From: CAZTXD01 sp964617995
GTDB taxonomy: Bacteria > Actinomycetota > Acidimicrobiia > Spongiisociales > ZC4RG35
Direction: 5' to 3'
NCBI GenBank assembly: GCA_964617995.1
Contig: CAZTXD010000031.1
Location: forward strand, 1-30,744
DNA: 30,744 nt
Shown: positions 14,614-22,027 of the stretch, piece after piece
Layout of the letters: each line of letters opens with the position of its first letter
Position numbering within the stretch: the first letter of the stretch is position 1
Translations under genes and position numbers: made by a program
The notes under the pieces: generated by a model
Seen by the model: only the letters and a program-made list of their open reading frames with translations
Told to the model about the DNA's origin: nothing
Databases searched by the model: none

Positions 14614-15446
14614 GCGCCCGAGAGCAACCCGGCGAGAGCCGTCGCCGCCCCGGGCTCGGCCACCAGCCGACACTCCCTCCACAGCCAGCCCTGGGCATCG
14701 GCCACATCGGCATCAGTGACGAGCAGTGACTCGTCCACCCACCTCTGAGCGGCGCCGAACCCTATGTCACCAACCCTGGAGGCACCGAGGGAGTCGGCGG
14801 CCCGACCGCCCACCTCCACCCTCACCGGCTCACCAGCGTCGAGTGCCCGACGGAGCGCGGCGGTCCCATTGGTCTCCATCGCCACCACCCGGGCGTCGCC
14901 ACGAATCCACGAGGCGATCCCGCCGATGAGCCCCGCTCCTCCCACCGCCACGACCACCGTGTCGACCTCCGGAAGCTGGCTCATGATCTCCCGCCCGCAC
15001 GTCCCCTGCCCGGCCACCACATCAGGATGGTCGTAGGCGTGAGCCTCCAGCGCCTCATGGGATGCCAGGAAGTCACGGGAAGCGTCCAGCGCCTGGGCGT
15101 AATAGCCGTCGACGACGTGAACCTTCGCCCCGAAGGAAGCGATGCGCTCGATCTTTGCCGGAGGTGACGTGGCGGGGACGAAGATGTCGGCGGTCCTGCC
15201 GAGCCGCGAGGCGGCGTAGGCGACCGCCAATCCGAAGTTGCCGCCCGAGGCGGCAACAACTCGATCCGAGTCGGGGTGGGCGGTGAGAAAGGAGAAGGCG
15301 CCCCGCACCTTGAACGACCCGGTTGGCTGTAGAAGGTCGAGCTTCAAGAAGAACCCCGGCCGCACCTCCAGCATCGGAGTGATCCGCACCAGACCGGCGA
15401 TGCGGCCGGCGGCGTCGGCGATGTCCGCCCGTGTGATCTCGGTCAC
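14493..15446 (-). CDS. PLP-dependent threonine/serine dehydratase-like enzyme
   Basis: A 317-residue fold-type II PLP enzyme. The cofactor lysine is K46 in PTGSFKVRGA; ASGGNFGLAVAYAA (about 86-99) is the substrate loop, and GGAGLIGG (about 168-175) is the glycine loop for the PLP phosphate. Length and the absence of an ACT domain fit catabolic threonine/serine dehydratases and serine racemases rather than full-length biosynthetic IlvA. The conserved end VCVLVCGANADP is followed by a 20-residue tail that is antisense to conserved kinase sequence. The start is GTG (15444-15446), overlapping the upstream gene's stop as GTGA, so it is translationally coupled to the S51/CysRS-tail fusion. Which hydroxy amino acid it uses is not decided by the sequence. 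Confidence 0.85.
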   Translation of the reverse strand: MTEITRADIADAAGRIAGLVRITPMLEVRPGFFLKLDLLQPTGSFKVRGAFSFLTAHPDSDRVVAASGGNFGLAVAYAASRLGRTADIFVPATSPPAKIERIASFGAKVHVVDGYYAQALDASRDFLASHEALEAHAYDHPDVVAGQGTCGREIMSQLPEVDTVVVAVGGAGLIGGIASWIRGDARVVAMETNGTAALRRALDAGEPVRVEVGGRAADSLGASRVGDIGFGAAQRWVDESLLVTDADVADAQGWLWRECRLVAEPGAATALAGLLSGAYVPAEDEVVCVLVCGANADPSSVVAAAGSTSVNVHHPSA

Positions 15447-16603
15447 GTCGCCGGCGCCCGATCGAACCCGGCGGCGTCAACCAGCTCCCAAGTAGTGCCC
15501 TGCGGCGAGTCCCCCACCTTCACTCCCAGCGCCACCAGGCGGTCCCGGATCCGATCGGCCCGGGCGTAGTCGCCCGCTTCGCGGGCCTCACGCCTGAGGT
15601 CGAGTGCCAGCTCGACGAACCCGGCCAGGAGCGAGCGGCGGTCCTCCAGCCCGCGTCGGGCGGCCTCGACCGTCTCGACCAGGCCGGCCCGCAGCGCCCG
15701 ATGGTGATCGGGCCCGGGCAGTTCCAGCAGCGCACTCAGGAGAGCATCGGCGTCCCTTGCGTCGATCGCTTCCTGAATGGACGGGGCCGCCGGCGGGGCG
15801 GGTGCCTCCCGGGATGGAACCTCGCCCACCACGTCGACCAACTCGGCCAGATCCATGCGATCCCCGGCCCGCAGCCGGTGAGTCGAGCTCCCGGTGACCA
15901 GCACCTCCCCCACGCCCTCCACTGTCATCTCCTCCCGACCGAAGTCGATGATCGCCGCCGTGTGCTCGTCGATCCCCAGGACCCCGACGTCGAGCTCCCG
16001 CTCCAGCAATGCGAACCGGCGGCCTCCGATGTAGCAGTGGCTGGTGTCGTGATCACCGCCTTCCCGGTTGTTCCAGTGCGGCACCGCCACGAGGGCGAAA
16101 CCGAACGGGGAGGTCAAGTCCAGACCCTCCAGCCAGTAGGGATCGGCCCCCACCTTGTAGATCTCGTAGACGGGAATCGTCAGCCGTCCGGCGGTGAGCG
16201 CCGCCGCCGACGCCAGGGTCACCGTCCCCCCGGATGCCAGCACCTGATGCAGCACCGGTCCGGCCTCGGCCTCTCGCCACCGTGCCAGGGCGTAGCTGGG
16301 CGACCCCGGGCCGGAGAAGACATACCGGGCCCTCCGGAGCGTCGACACGAGACGTTCCCGCGCCGCCGGGCCGTCGTCGGGATGACGGTAGGAAGCGGTC
16401 TCCGCCCCGACGCCGAGCGATGTCTCGAAGAACTCGTGGATGCGGCCGGTCAACTGGGGGGCGTTCTCCTGGAAGCCGAAGGGCGAATCCATCACCACCA
16501 CGCTCTCGGCTCCGGCCGCCTCGATGCCGTGCCGGTGGACCTTGACCAGGGCCGGGGCCAGCTCGCCCGAACCCATCAGGATGAGTCGTCCCGGAGTCGA
16601 CAT
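15443..16603 (-). CDS. Peptidase S51/cyanophycinase-like domain fused to a CysRS C-terminal domain
   Basis: A 386-residue protein of two parts. Residues 5 to about 245 resemble the S51 class (dipeptidase E, cyanophycinase; class I glutamine-amidotransferase fold): ILMGSGELAP (8-17), GPGSPSYAL (98-106), a nucleophile-elbow region LASAAAL with S132, VYEIYKVGADPYW (145-157) and GIDEHTAAII (210-219). The elbow has ASAAA where active S51 enzymes have GxSAG, so S132 is kept but the glycines are not. Residues about 275-375 are helical and end in RREAREAGDYARADRIRDRL (337-356) then DSPQGTTWEL (365-374), clearly like the C-terminus of cysteinyl-tRNA synthetase (E. coli ends EDGPQGTTWRRK). No synthetase catalytic domain is present. 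The next gene, a PLP dehydratase, overlaps its stop. Peptide or amino-acid chemistry is plausible; activity is unknown. Confidence 0.8.
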   Translation of the reverse strand: MSTPGRLILMGSGELAPALVKVHRHGIEAAGAESVVVMDSPFGFQENAPQLTGRIHEFFETSLGVGAETASYRHPDDGPAARERLVSTLRRARYVFSGPGSPSYALARWREAEAGPVLHQVLASGGTVTLASAAALTAGRLTIPVYEIYKVGADPYWLEGLDLTSPFGFALVAVPHWNNREGGDHDTSHCYIGGRRFALLERELDVGVLGIDEHTAAIIDFGREEMTVEGVGEVLVTGSSTHRLRAGDRMDLAELVDVVGEVPSREAPAPPAAPSIQEAIDARDADALLSALLELPGPDHHRALRAGLVETVEAARRGLEDRRSLLAGFVELALDLRREAREAGDYARADRIRDRLVALGVKVGDSPQGTTWELVDAAGFDRAPAT

Positions 16604-16609
16604 CGTCCC

Positions 16610-16615
16610 ATGTTG
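16610..16615 (-). promoter_or_regulatory. Possible leaderless -10 box CAACAT (S51-like gene)
   Basis: On the minus strand CAACAT ends 6 nt before the ATG at 16603. It lies in a 56-bp divergent gap shared with the promoter for the acetyltransferase. It is a poor TANNNT match, supported mainly by spacing. Confidence 0.3.
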
Positions 16616-16646
16616 GCACCCCTCGGGTACAGGTGGACCGGTTGGT

Positions 16647-16652
16647 TACTGT
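16647..16652 (+). promoter_or_regulatory. Leaderless -10 box TACTGT (acetyltransferase)
   Basis: TACTGT ends 7 nt before the ATG at 16660, with no Shine-Dalgarno. This is the reason for choosing that ATG over the in-frame start at 16633. Confidence 0.5.
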
Positions 16653-16659
16653 GACGGCC

Positions 16660-17640
16660 ATGCCCCTGGGTTGGATCCCGCTCGCCGGTGACGAAGTCGA
16701 GGCCATCCACGGCCTGGTGAGAAGATGGGAGAGGTATTGGGATGTCCCCATGTCCACTCCCCGTTCCGAGGTGGCCGAGTGGCTCGACGACCCCCATCTC
16801 GACCCGAAGCTCGACACGATGGGGGTATGGAATGCCGACCACCTGGTGGCCTACGGGATGGTGCAGCATCAACCCAGCGGCCTTCGCCAGGAGCGAGCAT
16901 TCATCACCGGCCGGGTCGACCCCGAGATGAGGGGCAGAGGGATAGGACGCCATCTCATCGCCTGGCAGATCGAGCGCGCCGTCGAGCGTCTGCGGGAACG
17001 TGATCCGGCGATCCCGTGGTATGTGCGAGCCTACGAGTGGGAGTGGATCGAAGACACCCACCGTCTCTACACCCGATTCGGGCTCTCGCCGGTGCGCTGG
17101 TTCGAGGATCTGATCAGACCTCTCACGACCCCCTTGACCGTCGCCCCACCCGACTCCGTGGAGATCGTGCCCTGGACGGAGGCGCCTCCCGACCAGATCC
17201 GGGACACCAGCAACGAGTCGTTCGCCGACCACTGGGGCTCGACGCCGCGGGACGAGGCCGCCTGGGAGCATGTGCTCGCCGGCACCGGGATGCGTCCCGA
17301 TCTGTCGTTCGTGGCGAGGGACGGCGACCGGGTGGTGGGTATCTGCCTCAACGCCCACTTCCCCGACGACGAGGACGTGACGGGAAGACTCGACGGCTGG
17401 ATAGTGCATCTGGGAGTGCTGCGTGGCTGGCGGAGACGAGGCATCGCCTCAGCCCTCATCGCACGCTCGACGGATCTGTTCCGTTCCCAGGGATTCACCC
17501 ACGCCATGTTGGCGGTCGACGCCGACAGCCCCACCGGCGCCTCCTCTCTCTACCGCCGTCTCGGGTTCGTACCCCTCAACCGCATGATCACGTCCGAGCT
17601 GCGAGTGCGACCCGTCGACGCCCGGGTCGACGATGGCTGA
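16660..17640 (+). CDS. Tandem GNAT-family acetyltransferase
   Basis: A 326-residue protein with two GNAT domains. The N-terminal one (about 1-155) has the acetyl-CoA motif A as VDPEMRGRGIGRHLI (about 86-100). The C-terminal one (about 165-320) has GVLRGWRRRGIASALI (about 252-267) and ends with SLYRRLGFVPLNRM. Both retain the R/Q-x-x-G-x-G/A pyrophosphate-loop pattern. The two-domain layout and length recall actinobacterial mycothiol synthase MshD, but I see no specific MshD sequence match, so the substrate is left open. It overlaps the UbiA gene by 8 bp (17633-17640), implying a shared message, and is divergent from the S51-like gene. Confidence 0.82.
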   Translation: MPLGWIPLAGDEVEAIHGLVRRWERYWDVPMSTPRSEVAEWLDDPHLDPKLDTMGVWNADHLVAYGMVQHQPSGLRQERAFITGRVDPEMRGRGIGRHLIAWQIERAVERLRERDPAIPWYVRAYEWEWIEDTHRLYTRFGLSPVRWFEDLIRPLTTPLTVAPPDSVEIVPWTEAPPDQIRDTSNESFADHWGSTPRDEAAWEHVLAGTGMRPDLSFVARDGDRVVGICLNAHFPDDEDVTGRLDGWIVHLGVLRGWRRRGIASALIARSTDLFRSQGFTHAMLAVDADSPTGASSLYRRLGFVPLNRMITSELRVRPVDARVDDG

Positions 17641-18631
17641 GTCGACGAGCTGGAGGGAGGCTCTCACCGGGATACCACGGGTGGACGAGCCGTCGTGGAG
17701 GCGTCTGGGAACCCTGGTGCGATGGATGATCGCCTCCCGCGCCGCCGTCCTGGTGATGACGCTGCTGTCGGCGGTCCTGGCGGGTGTCCTCGCGTGGAGA
17801 GACGGCTTCTTCTCCTGGGACCGCTTCATCGCTCTGACAGTCGGGCTCATGGCTGCCCACGCCGCCAACAACCTCCTCAACGACCTCACCGATCACATCA
17901 CGGGCGCCGACCGCGACAACTCGTTCCGGACCCGTTACGGGACACAGCCTCTGGAGGCGGGGTTGATGACGACACGTCAGAACCTGGCCTACGCCGCCGT
18001 CACCGGTGCGGTGGCGGTCGCCGCCGGTGGCTACCTGGCGTGGCTGGAAGGGGTCACGGTGCTGTTGCTCGCCGGAGCGGGCGCCTTCTTCCTGTTGGCC
18101 TACACGTGGCCTCTCAAGCACATGGGCCTGGGAGAGATGGCTGCTCTCATCGTCTGGGGGCCTCTGATGATCGGTGGTGGCTATCACGTGATGGGAGGGG
18201 GATGGTCGTGGGAGGCGGTGGTCGCCGGGCTGCCTTACGCCCTCGGGGTCACAACGGTGCTGGTCGCCAAGCACATCGACAAGGTCGACAACGATCGGGA
18301 GCGAGGCATCCACACCCTGCCGGTGGTGATCGGAGCGCCTGCGGCCAGGGCGCTGGTGCTGGGAATGGTGGCGGCCCAATACGTGATCGCCGTGGGCCTG
18401 GTCGTGACCGGCCGCTTCGGCTGGCCCCTCCTCGCCTGCCTGGGAGCGGCGACGCTGCTGCGCTATCTCTTCCCGGTCCTCGCCCACGACGCGCCCGATT
18501 CACCACCGGAGGGTTACCCAATCCGGGCATGGCCGTTGTGGTACGTAAGTTTCGCCTTCGTCCACAACCGCCGGTTCGGGGCTTTGTACGTGGTGGGTCT
18601 GGTGGTCGAAGCCGTCCTCCACCGGACCTAG
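17633..18631 (+). CDS. UbiA-family prenyltransferase
   Basis: A 332-residue integral membrane protein with about eight or nine helices. The first aspartate-rich motif is NNLLNDLTDHITGAD (residues 79-93) and the second is KHIDKVDNDRERG (213-225), the two Mg-diphosphate sites of UbiA enzymes; both are canonical. The family joins polyprenyl diphosphates to aromatic acceptors (menaquinone, ubiquinone, heme O) or makes related lipids. Spacing is compatible with MenA-type enzymes, but the acceptor cannot be told from sequence and no other menaquinone gene is beside it. The ATG at 17633 overlaps the acetyltransferase stop by 8 bp. A second, reduced UbiA-like protein is at 756-1448. Confidence 0.9.
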   Translation: MAESTSWREALTGIPRVDEPSWRRLGTLVRWMIASRAAVLVMTLLSAVLAGVLAWRDGFFSWDRFIALTVGLMAAHAANNLLNDLTDHITGADRDNSFRTRYGTQPLEAGLMTTRQNLAYAAVTGAVAVAAGGYLAWLEGVTVLLLAGAGAFFLLAYTWPLKHMGLGEMAALIVWGPLMIGGGYHVMGGGWSWEAVVAGLPYALGVTTVLVAKHIDKVDNDRERGIHTLPVVIGAPAARALVLGMVAAQYVIAVGLVVTGRFGWPLLACLGAATLLRYLFPVLAHDAPDSPPEGYPIRAWPLWYVSFAFVHNRRFGALYVVGLVVEAVLHRT

Positions 18632-18646
18632 CGGGAGACCACCCTC

Positions 18647-18652
18647 TACGCT
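18647..18652 (+). promoter_or_regulatory. Leaderless -10 box TACGCT (sirtuin)
   Basis: TACGCT ends 8 nt before the ATG at 18661, just after the UbiA stop at 18631. It is the same hexamer as before the gene at 82. Confidence 0.5.
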
Positions 18653-18660
18653 GACGGGCC

Positions 18661-19440
18661 ATGAGCCTCGACGGGAAGGCACTCCAGAAGGCTGTCGGCG
18701 TCCTAGCCGGCGTGGAGCGGTTCCTGGTGTTCACCGGTGCCGGGATCTCGACCGAGTCGGGAATCCCCGACTTCCGGGGACCGAACGGCCTGTGGACCAA
18801 GGTGGATCCTGACGACTTCACGATCGGTCGCTACGTGTCACGACCCGAGATTCGCGCGCGGGGCTGGAAGATGCATGCGGCCGGGGAGCTGTGGGGAGCG
18901 CGATCACCGGTCGAGCCCAACTCCGGTCATCACGCCATCGTCGACTTGCATCGGGCAGGACGCCTGGCCGGATGCGTCACCCAGAACGTGGACGGCCTCC
19001 ACATCGAAGCGGGCCTGCCTGAGTCCCGGGTGGCCGAGCTGCACGGCAATGTGCGGCAGGTGATCTGCCTGGGATGCGACGCCTCCTGGCCCACGGAGTC
19101 GGTGCTGCGGCGGGTCGACGCCGGCGAAGACGACCCTCCCTGTCCCGAATGCGGCGGCATTCTCAAGACCTCGACGGTGATGTTCGGTGAGTTGCTTCCG
19201 GAGGAGGAGATGCGCAAAGCCTGGGCGTTCGCCGGTCTCGCCGGCGCCGTCATCGTGGTGGGCTCGACTGTGGGGGTGTGGCCGGCCGCCGACATCCCCA
19301 TGACCATGGCCAGGGAGGGAAAGCCGCTCGTGATCGTCAACCAGGGGGAGACGGAGGCCGACTTCCTGGCAAGCGTGCGACTCGACGCTTCCGCCGGGGA
19401 GGCAATGCCTGCCATCGCCGAGAGACTGCTGGCCGGGTGA
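18661..19440 (+). CDS. cobB: NAD-dependent protein deacylase, Sir2 family
   Basis: A 259-residue sirtuin that removes acyl groups from protein lysines using NAD. NAD-binding GAGISTESGIPDFRG (residues 26-40), TQNVDGLHIEAG (107-118) and catalytic H128 in ELHGN are present. The zinc ribbon is complete: C136, C139, C161, C164. There is no Ala-Tyr-Arg desuccinylase motif; the segment after FRG reads PNGLWTKVDPDDF, without the Y/R pair of SIRT5-like enzymes, so acetyl or other neutral acyl groups are likelier. In many bacteria sirtuins regulate acetyl-CoA synthetase, but no such gene is nearby. It appears to have its own leaderless promoter. Confidence 0.93.
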   Translation: MSLDGKALQKAVGVLAGVERFLVFTGAGISTESGIPDFRGPNGLWTKVDPDDFTIGRYVSRPEIRARGWKMHAAGELWGARSPVEPNSGHHAIVDLHRAGRLAGCVTQNVDGLHIEAGLPESRVAELHGNVRQVICLGCDASWPTESVLRRVDAGEDDPPCPECGGILKTSTVMFGELLPEEEMRKAWAFAGLAGAVIVVGSTVGVWPAADIPMTMAREGKPLVIVNQGETEADFLASVRLDASAGEAMPAIAERLLAG

Positions 19441-19444
19441 TCTG

Positions 19445-19467
19445 AGTTGTCGGTCCTCAGTTGTCGG
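19445..19467 (+). repeat. Short direct repeat after the sirtuin gene
   Basis: AGTTGTCGG occurs at 19445-19453 and 19459-19467, a 14-bp period. It sits just behind the stop codon in a 59-bp convergent gap. The second unit reads CTCAGTTGTCGG; a CTCAGTT heptamer also occurs in the tandem array at 24306-24333, again right after a stop codon. Confidence 0.45.
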
Positions 19468-19499
19468 GGGACGCCTACACGTGAAGGCTCGGCCCCTCG

Positions 19500-20003
19500 T
19501 CAGGGTGAACCCGTCAGCGCATCTCCGTCGGGTCGCACCAGGAACCAGACGTCGTTGAAGCCGTGGCCGTTGACATCACCGGGGGCGACGTCGGCGGTGT
19601 AGGTGTAGAGCGGCCGGCCGGCGTAGGTGACCTGGATGGCCCCGCCTGCCCGCTCGGCGTTGCCCAGGAGATCCTGATCGACCCCTTCGCCCGCCACCGG
19701 GTCACCCAACAGCGGTGGCCAGGTCTCGGCGCAGGGGCCGGTGCAGCTCGAGGTGCGGGAATCGTCGAGGGTGAACAGATAGAGCGACCTGCCCTCCTCG
19801 TCCACGAGGTAGGCAGCGTCGGGAGAGACCTCGACCCGCACCTCGGCGAAGACGGGAGCGGTCGTGGGCGGTGGGGCGACGGACGGCGTGGCGGTCGTGG
19901 TCGGTCCGGTGGTCGTGGGGGTCGTTGTTGGGGTCGTCGTGGCGGGGTCGGCGGCGCACGCCGCCAGAGCACAGAGACCGAAAATGAGCAGGACCCGGGA
20001 CAT
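19500..20003 (-). CDS. Secreted-repeat lipoprotein (COG4315 / Lipoprotein_15 type)
   Basis: A 167-residue lipoprotein. The signal peptide ends in a lipobox LAAC with lipidated C16; residues about 20-50 form a Thr/Pro-rich linker (TTTPTTTPTTTGPTTT), typical of actinobacterial surface lipoproteins. The folded part has two copies of the family repeat: LVDEEGRSLYLFTLDD...CTGPCAETWPPL (about 66-98, with a Cys pair) and VTYAGRPLYTYTADVAPGDVNGHGFNDVWFLV (about 125-156). The function of the family is unknown; some members are linked to electron transfer or stress. Gene ends 59 bp from the convergent sirtuin gene. Confidence 0.88.
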   Translation of the reverse strand: MSRVLLIFGLCALAACAADPATTTPTTTPTTTGPTTTATPSVAPPPTTAPVFAEVRVEVSPDAAYLVDEEGRSLYLFTLDDSRTSSCTGPCAETWPPLLGDPVAGEGVDQDLLGNAERAGGAIQVTYAGRPLYTYTADVAPGDVNGHGFNDVWFLVRPDGDALTGSP

Positions 20004-20012
20004 GACGAAGCC

Positions 20013-20018
20013 AGGTTA
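20013..20018 (-). promoter_or_regulatory. -10 box TAACCT for the lipoprotein gene
   Basis: On the minus strand TAACCT ends 9 nt before the ATG at 20003, with no Shine-Dalgarno. The divergent acyl-CoA dehydrogenase gene uses the same hexamer on the plus strand at 20200-20205. Confidence 0.4.
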
Positions 20019-20034
20019 TCGGCCATCCGTGGGG

Positions 20035-20145
20035 TGTGACCCCCGCCCGCCGGGGGCTGGAACCCTGGGTTTCCCGCGCAGGTCGGGTCCGGGCGACCCG
20101 CGGGCTGTGACCCCCGCCCACCGTGGGCTGGAACCCTGGGTTTCC
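20035..20145 (+). repeat. Two 40-bp structured direct repeats, 71-bp period
   Basis: Copies at 20035-20074 and 20106-20145 are identical except for two positions. Each begins TGTGACCCCCGCCC and ends GGCTGGAACCCTGGGTTTCC. Each contains a near-palindrome GGAACCC/GGGTTTCC; copy 2 also has a perfect GCCCAC-C-GTGGGC hairpin, and the two differences between copies fall exactly on one facing pair of that hairpin (G/G in copy 1, A/T in copy 2). The repeats fill the divergent gap between the lipoprotein and acyl-CoA dehydrogenase genes. They contain no coding sequence I can support. Confidence 0.7.
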
Positions 20146-20199
20146 GGCGGCCTACGCCCGAATTTCACCCCCCATGGCTCACCTACCGCCGCTCCCCTT

Positions 20200-20205
20200 T
20201 AACCT
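20200..20205 (+). promoter_or_regulatory. Leaderless -10 box TAACCT (acyl-CoA dehydrogenase)
   Basis: TAACCT ends 7 nt before the ATG at 20213 and no ribosome site is present. It decides the start against an in-frame TTG or GTG further upstream, which would translate the repeat. Confidence 0.5.
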
Positions 20206-20212
20206 GGGAAGC

Positions 20213-22015
20213 ATGACCGAATACCGGCCACCACTCGACGACATCCTCTTCACGCTCACCCATGTCGCCGACCTTCCGGTATTGGCGAAGCTGGACGGGT
20301 TCCAGCACATCGACGCCGAGACGGTGGAAGGGGTGCTCACCGAAGCGGGGCGGTTCTTCTCCGAGGTCATGGCACCGCTGAACCGGTCGGGCGACGAGCA
20401 GGGCAGCGTCCTCGACGACGAAGGGAACGTGCGGACACCTGATGGGTTCCGCGATGCCTACACCAAGTACGTGGAGGCGGGATGGGGTGGCGCCCACATA
20501 CCGGAGGAGCACGGCGGAGGCGGCCTTCCCTACGCGGTGGGGATCGTGATCCAGGAGATGTTCAAGACCGCCAACATGGCCTTCTCTTTGTGTCCGCTGC
20601 TCACCCAGGCCGCCATCGAGGCGTTGATCCAGCACGGCACCGACGAGCAGCGGGCCGCCTACCTCCGCCAGCTCGTAACCGGGGAGTGGGCAGGCACCAT
20701 GTGCCTGACCGAGCCTCATGCCGGATCCGACGTGGGCGCCCTCTCCACCCGGGCGGTTCGCCAGGAAGACGGCAGCTACCGGCTCACCGGGACCAAGATC
20801 TTCATCACCTGGGGGGACCACGACCTGACCGAGAACATCGTCCACCTGGTCCTCGCCCGCACCCCCGACTCCTCTCCCGGCACGAAGGGCATCTCGATGT
20901 TCCTGGTGCCCAAGTACCTGCCGGGATCGGACGGGCAGCCGACCGAGCGCAACGACATCACCACCGTGTCCATCGAGCACAAGCTGGGCATCCACGCCTC
21001 ACCAACCTGCGTGCTGAGTTTCGGGGAGCAAAGCGAAGGGGCCGTCGGCTACATCATCGGTGAGGAGGAGTCGGGCATGCGTTACATGTTCACGATGATG
21101 AACACGGCCCGCATCGGAGTGGGCGTGGAGGGACTGGCCATCAGCGAGGGCGCCTACCAGAAGGCGGCGGCGCACGCCCTCGACCGGCTGCAGGGCCGGG
21201 AGGTGGGAGCCCCCGCCACCGAGATGAGCCCCATCGTTCGCCATCCCGACGTGCGCCGCATGCTGATGACGATGCGTGCCCATCGGGAGGCGCTTCGGTC
21301 CCTCATCTACCTGACGGCCCGCTACGTCGACGAGGAGCACCACGCCGACACCGCTTCGGCGCGGGAAGCCGCCGGGGAGATGGTCTCCCTCCTCACCCCG
21401 GTCACCAAGGCGTGGCCCACCGATGTGGGCGTGGAGATGGCGTCGCTGGGCATCCAGATCCACGGGGGAATGGGATACGTCGAGGAGACGGGGGCGGCCC
21501 AGTTCTACCGGGATTCCCGCATCGCCCCGATCTACGAAGGCACCAACGGCATCCAGGCCGTCGACCTCGTCATGCGCAAGCTCCCGATGGGCGGGGGGGA
21601 GGTCATCGAACGGCTGCTCACCGAGGTGCGGCGGGTAGCCGAGCAGCTCTCCCGCGACGAACGTCTCGACGCCTTCGGGATGCATCTGGAAGACGGGGTG
21701 GAAGCCGTCGAGGAGGGAGTCGACGTCCTGTTGAACCGTCTGGAGGGTTCACCCAACGACGCCCTCGCCGGCGCCACACCGTTCCTGCGGCTGCTGGGAA
21801 CCGTGGCGGGCGGCTGGCTGATGGGCAAGGCGGCGCTGGCAGCCGTCCGGCTCCTCGAGGACGGATCCGGCGACGAGGGATTCCTCTCGGCCAAGCTGGC
21901 GACTGCTTGCTTCTACGGTGAGCAGATCCTGCCTTCGGCGCTGGGTCTTATCGAGTCGGTCACCTCCGACGCCAAGCTGCTCTACGCCATCGCCGACGAG
22001 GCGCTGCCCGTTTGA
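20213..22015 (+). CDS. Large acyl-CoA dehydrogenase (DmdC/FadE5-type)
   Basis: A 600-residue FAD-dependent acyl-CoA dehydrogenase, longer than the 380-residue short/medium-chain type because of an N-terminal helix region and a C-terminal helical domain (about 460-600). FAD/substrate sequences CLTEPHAGSDVGALST (164-179) and FITWGDHDL (197-205) are present, as are R435 and the catalytic base E442 in IAPIYEGTNGIQA. Relatives include 3-methylmercaptopropionyl-CoA dehydrogenase (DmdC) and mycobacterial FadE5; sequence alone does not choose between DMSP breakdown and fatty-acid beta-oxidation. No dmdB/dmdD or electron-transfer flavoprotein gene is adjacent. It has its own leaderless promoter and ends 12 bp from the convergent permease gene. 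Confidence 0.92.
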   Translation: MTEYRPPLDDILFTLTHVADLPVLAKLDGFQHIDAETVEGVLTEAGRFFSEVMAPLNRSGDEQGSVLDDEGNVRTPDGFRDAYTKYVEAGWGGAHIPEEHGGGGLPYAVGIVIQEMFKTANMAFSLCPLLTQAAIEALIQHGTDEQRAAYLRQLVTGEWAGTMCLTEPHAGSDVGALSTRAVRQEDGSYRLTGTKIFITWGDHDLTENIVHLVLARTPDSSPGTKGISMFLVPKYLPGSDGQPTERNDITTVSIEHKLGIHASPTCVLSFGEQSEGAVGYIIGEEESGMRYMFTMMNTARIGVGVEGLAISEGAYQKAAAHALDRLQGREVGAPATEMSPIVRHPDVRRMLMTMRAHREALRSLIYLTARYVDEEHHADTASAREAAGEMVSLLTPVTKAWPTDVGVEMASLGIQIHGGMGYVEETGAAQFYRDSRIAPIYEGTNGIQAVDLVMRKLPMGGGEVIERLLTEVRRVAEQLSRDERLDAFGMHLEDGVEAVEEGVDVLLNRLEGSPNDALAGATPFLRLLGTVAGGWLMGKAALAAVRLLEDGSGDEGFLSAKLATACFYGEQILPSALGLIESVTSDAKLLYAIADEALPV

Positions 22016-22027
22016 GTCGCCGGAGGG

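Noticed and set aside
16660..17640. Naming the tandem GNAT gene mshD
   Set aside because: Layout and length agree, but I could not match MshD-specific sequence, and no other mycothiol gene is nearby.
20213..22015. Naming the acyl-CoA dehydrogenase dmdC
   Set aside because: The long form is shared with FadE5-like enzymes and no DMSP pathway gene is adjacent.
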